A stretch of DNA of 64,000 nt from Cheiracanthium punctorium (lineage: Eukaryota; Arthropoda; Arachnida; Araneae; Cheiracanthiidae). Below are positions 62,422 through 64,000 of the stretch, in pieces. Position 1 is the stretch's first letter, and each line of letters opens with the position of its first letter. The notes under the pieces are model-generated. The model was given only the letters and a program-made list of their open reading frames with translations, was not told where the DNA came from and did not search any database. Location: assembly GCA_038373885.1 (NCBI GenBank), contig JAWZYV010013166.1, positions 62,001 to 126,000 on the forward strand, given 5' to 3'. The position numbers and the translations under genes were made by a program.

Positions 62422-63060
62422 TGGGTCATTCCATGTCATTTATGGGACAGAAATGTTAATTTTCTTTATAAATTATCATTTGTTAAACATGATATAATTT
62501 TTTTTCAGCTAAATCTAATTTTCTGAATTGAAAATATGGGGATTTACCTTAATTTTAATGTATAGTTCATATTTTAAAGGCTCACCAGATTGTAGCTAGA
62601 AGGATTTATAGAAGTGTCAAGTACGGGACAGAGATATTGTCCCACATGTGATGCTTATATAAATGATCTGTGTTTCAAATTCATGAACCATAAAATTTTA
62701 AACTACATATTAAAACTCAAAAGTACAGAGAAATCTTATACTCTTAACTCAGCATATATCTAATATGCTGAATTGAAAATATAGGGATTTACCTTAATTT
62801 TAATGTATAGTTGATATTTTAAAGGATTTATAGAAGTATGAAGTGTGGGACAGAGATATTGTCCCATGTGGGATGCTTATATAAATGATCTAGTTTCAAA
62901 TTCATGAACTATAAAATTTTAAACTACATATTAAAAGTATGTAGAAATCTTAACACAGCATATTAGTTTCAGCATAAGAAATATCATAACATGCCAAAAA
63001 AATAAAACCATATCAAGAAAAGTTAAAATCTAAGTCCCACATGTGACATGGAATGGCCCA
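62422..63060. mobile_element. MITE with TGGGTCATTCCATGTCA ends and internal duplication
   Basis: Ends tgggtcattccatgtca and tgacatggaatggccca are inverse with one mismatch. Inside, a segment of about 245 bases starting gaattgaaaata is repeated in tandem (62,525 and 62,770), each copy holding the palindrome gggacagagatattgtccc. Confidence 0.78.
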
Positions 63061-63277
63061 AAAGCTTGACAAATTTTACTGCAATTTTCGGCATGCAAAA
63101 CACATGCTTTTCCTCACATTTCCAGTAAAAATTTCCTAACAAAAGCATGAAAACAGACAGCAAATTGAATAAAAAAAAGTCTTTTATGATAACAAGATCA
63201 TAAAGTAATGGAAAGGATTCTTCAACATGACCCATTACCAGCATCTCACTTCAGTACAGTGATGCTACAGCGGCTTA

Positions 63278-63562
63278 GGCCTTTCGTATCACTTTTCGTA
63301 TCAGAAAAAATCGACTTTTGTATCAGTTTTGCAGGCTTTCGTATCAGGAAAAATCTAATTTTGTATCAGTTTCACAGACTTTCGTATCAGGAAAAAATCT
63401 AATTTCGTACCAATTTTACAGACTTTCATATCACAAAACTACTTTAGTATCAGTTTTTCAGACTTTTGCATCAAAAAATCTGCTTTTGCATCTGTTTTGC
63501 AAATTTTTGTGCTTAAAAAGAAAATTCTATACTTATCAATTTTGCAAGCTTTTGTATCGCTT
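63278..63562. repeat. Minisatellite, about 43-bp unit, six or more copies
   Basis: Units of the type ctttcgtatcaggaaaaatc-taattttgtatcagttttgcag repeat with growing divergence toward the right. It produces two overlapping spurious ORFs. Confidence 0.85.
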
Positions 63563-63637
63563 ATATATTATGTATAACGCCCCCTCTTACCCCTCAAAAA
63601 AGGTAAAAAGAAAAATATTGTTATCAGTAAAGCTGAT

Positions 63638-63643
63638 TATTTT

Positions 63644-63676
<33 letters not shown>
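63638..63676. repeat. (TA)n microsatellite
   Basis: About 18 uninterrupted TA dinucleotides. Confidence 0.95.
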
Positions 63677-63681
<5 letters not shown>

Positions 63682-64000
63682 TTTAAGTGGACAATTTCAA
63701 ATCGGTTATACTGGTGTTTAAATTTGTTTGATTATTGGGCTGTATTTTAAAGTATTGACATTAGCATTATACTACCATATTTTTTTTTAACAAACAATTA
63801 CATGCCAGGAGCTATGTACAAGTAATTTAGAAAATAACTTAATAATATTATATTTTAAGAAAATCTTTTTTTCAGGCTACAGCTTTTCAAAATGTTTTTT
63901 TTTTTTCTGTGAAGGCAGCAATTTTCAAAGCAAGTAAAATCCTTTGTCCATAATACTGAAAAATCAAATGTCCGGAATATTGGCGCACCCAGGAGGAGGG

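Larger units (their letters stand above)
60812..64000 (-). other. RABGAP1 upstream intron (continues beyond the window)
   Basis: I found no further exon here: no open minus-strand segment combines suitable splice sites and family similarity. It holds three MITEs, a minisatellite and a (TA)n run. Confidence 0.65.

Noticed and set aside
63023..63244. Possible upstream RABGAP1 exon on the minus strand
   Set aside because: The frame overlaps the end of a MITE and has no similarity to the RABGAP1 N terminus or convincing splice sites in phase 0.
63278..63562. Repeat array resembling a CRISPR
   Set aside because: Units are contiguous without unique spacers, and this is animal DNA.
63318..63677. 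119-codon ORF
   Set aside because: It is produced by the minisatellite and the (TA)n run; the repeated YQF/RLSYQ words follow the DNA period, not a protein motif.

Overview
This window is animal nuclear DNA: very AT-rich, with one gene split into many small exons by GT-AG introns, and introns packed with transposon remains. There are no bacterial operons, ribosome binding sites or long uninterrupted ORFs. The mixture of tRNA-derived SINEs, hAT, pogo-like and TTAA-flanked MITEs, Helitrons and a Penelope-type hammerhead sequence suggests an arthropod. A chelicerate such as a spider is my best guess, but that is inference.

The only gene I can support is on the minus strand from about 60.8 kb down to 15.9 kb. 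Twenty-three exons join in frame to 3,093 coding bases (1,030 residues plus stop) and give the 3' part of RABGAP1 (GAPCenA), a Rab GTPase-activating protein. In order they encode an N-terminal linker, a PTB domain, the kinesin-like (DUF3694) domain, a TBC domain with both catalytic fingers intact, and a long C-terminal coiled coil. The first exon(s) and promoter lie beyond position 64,000.

Layout: 1-15,913 is downstream of the gene and holds decayed Tc1 copies, hAT and mariner-type MITEs, a SINE-like repeat, a ~170-bp tandem repeat and a foldback element, plus an unmapped 3' UTR. 15,914-24,746 has the last two exons around an 8.5-kb intron. That intron holds a near-perfect 131-bp palindrome carrying hammerhead-like cores, a dead LINE, a 1-kb insertion with a 13-bp target duplication and a pogo-like element. 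24.7-40.2 kb has the coiled-coil and TBC exons. 40.2-60.8 kb has the DUF3694 and PTB exons with three Helitrons, several hATs and a second foldback copy. 60.8-64 kb is upstream intron with MITEs and a minisatellite.

Several insertions are nested: an hAT MITE inside the 170-bp repeat array, a mariner-type MITE inside its sister array, a SINE inside a Helitron, and one MITE inside another. These give a relative order of insertion.
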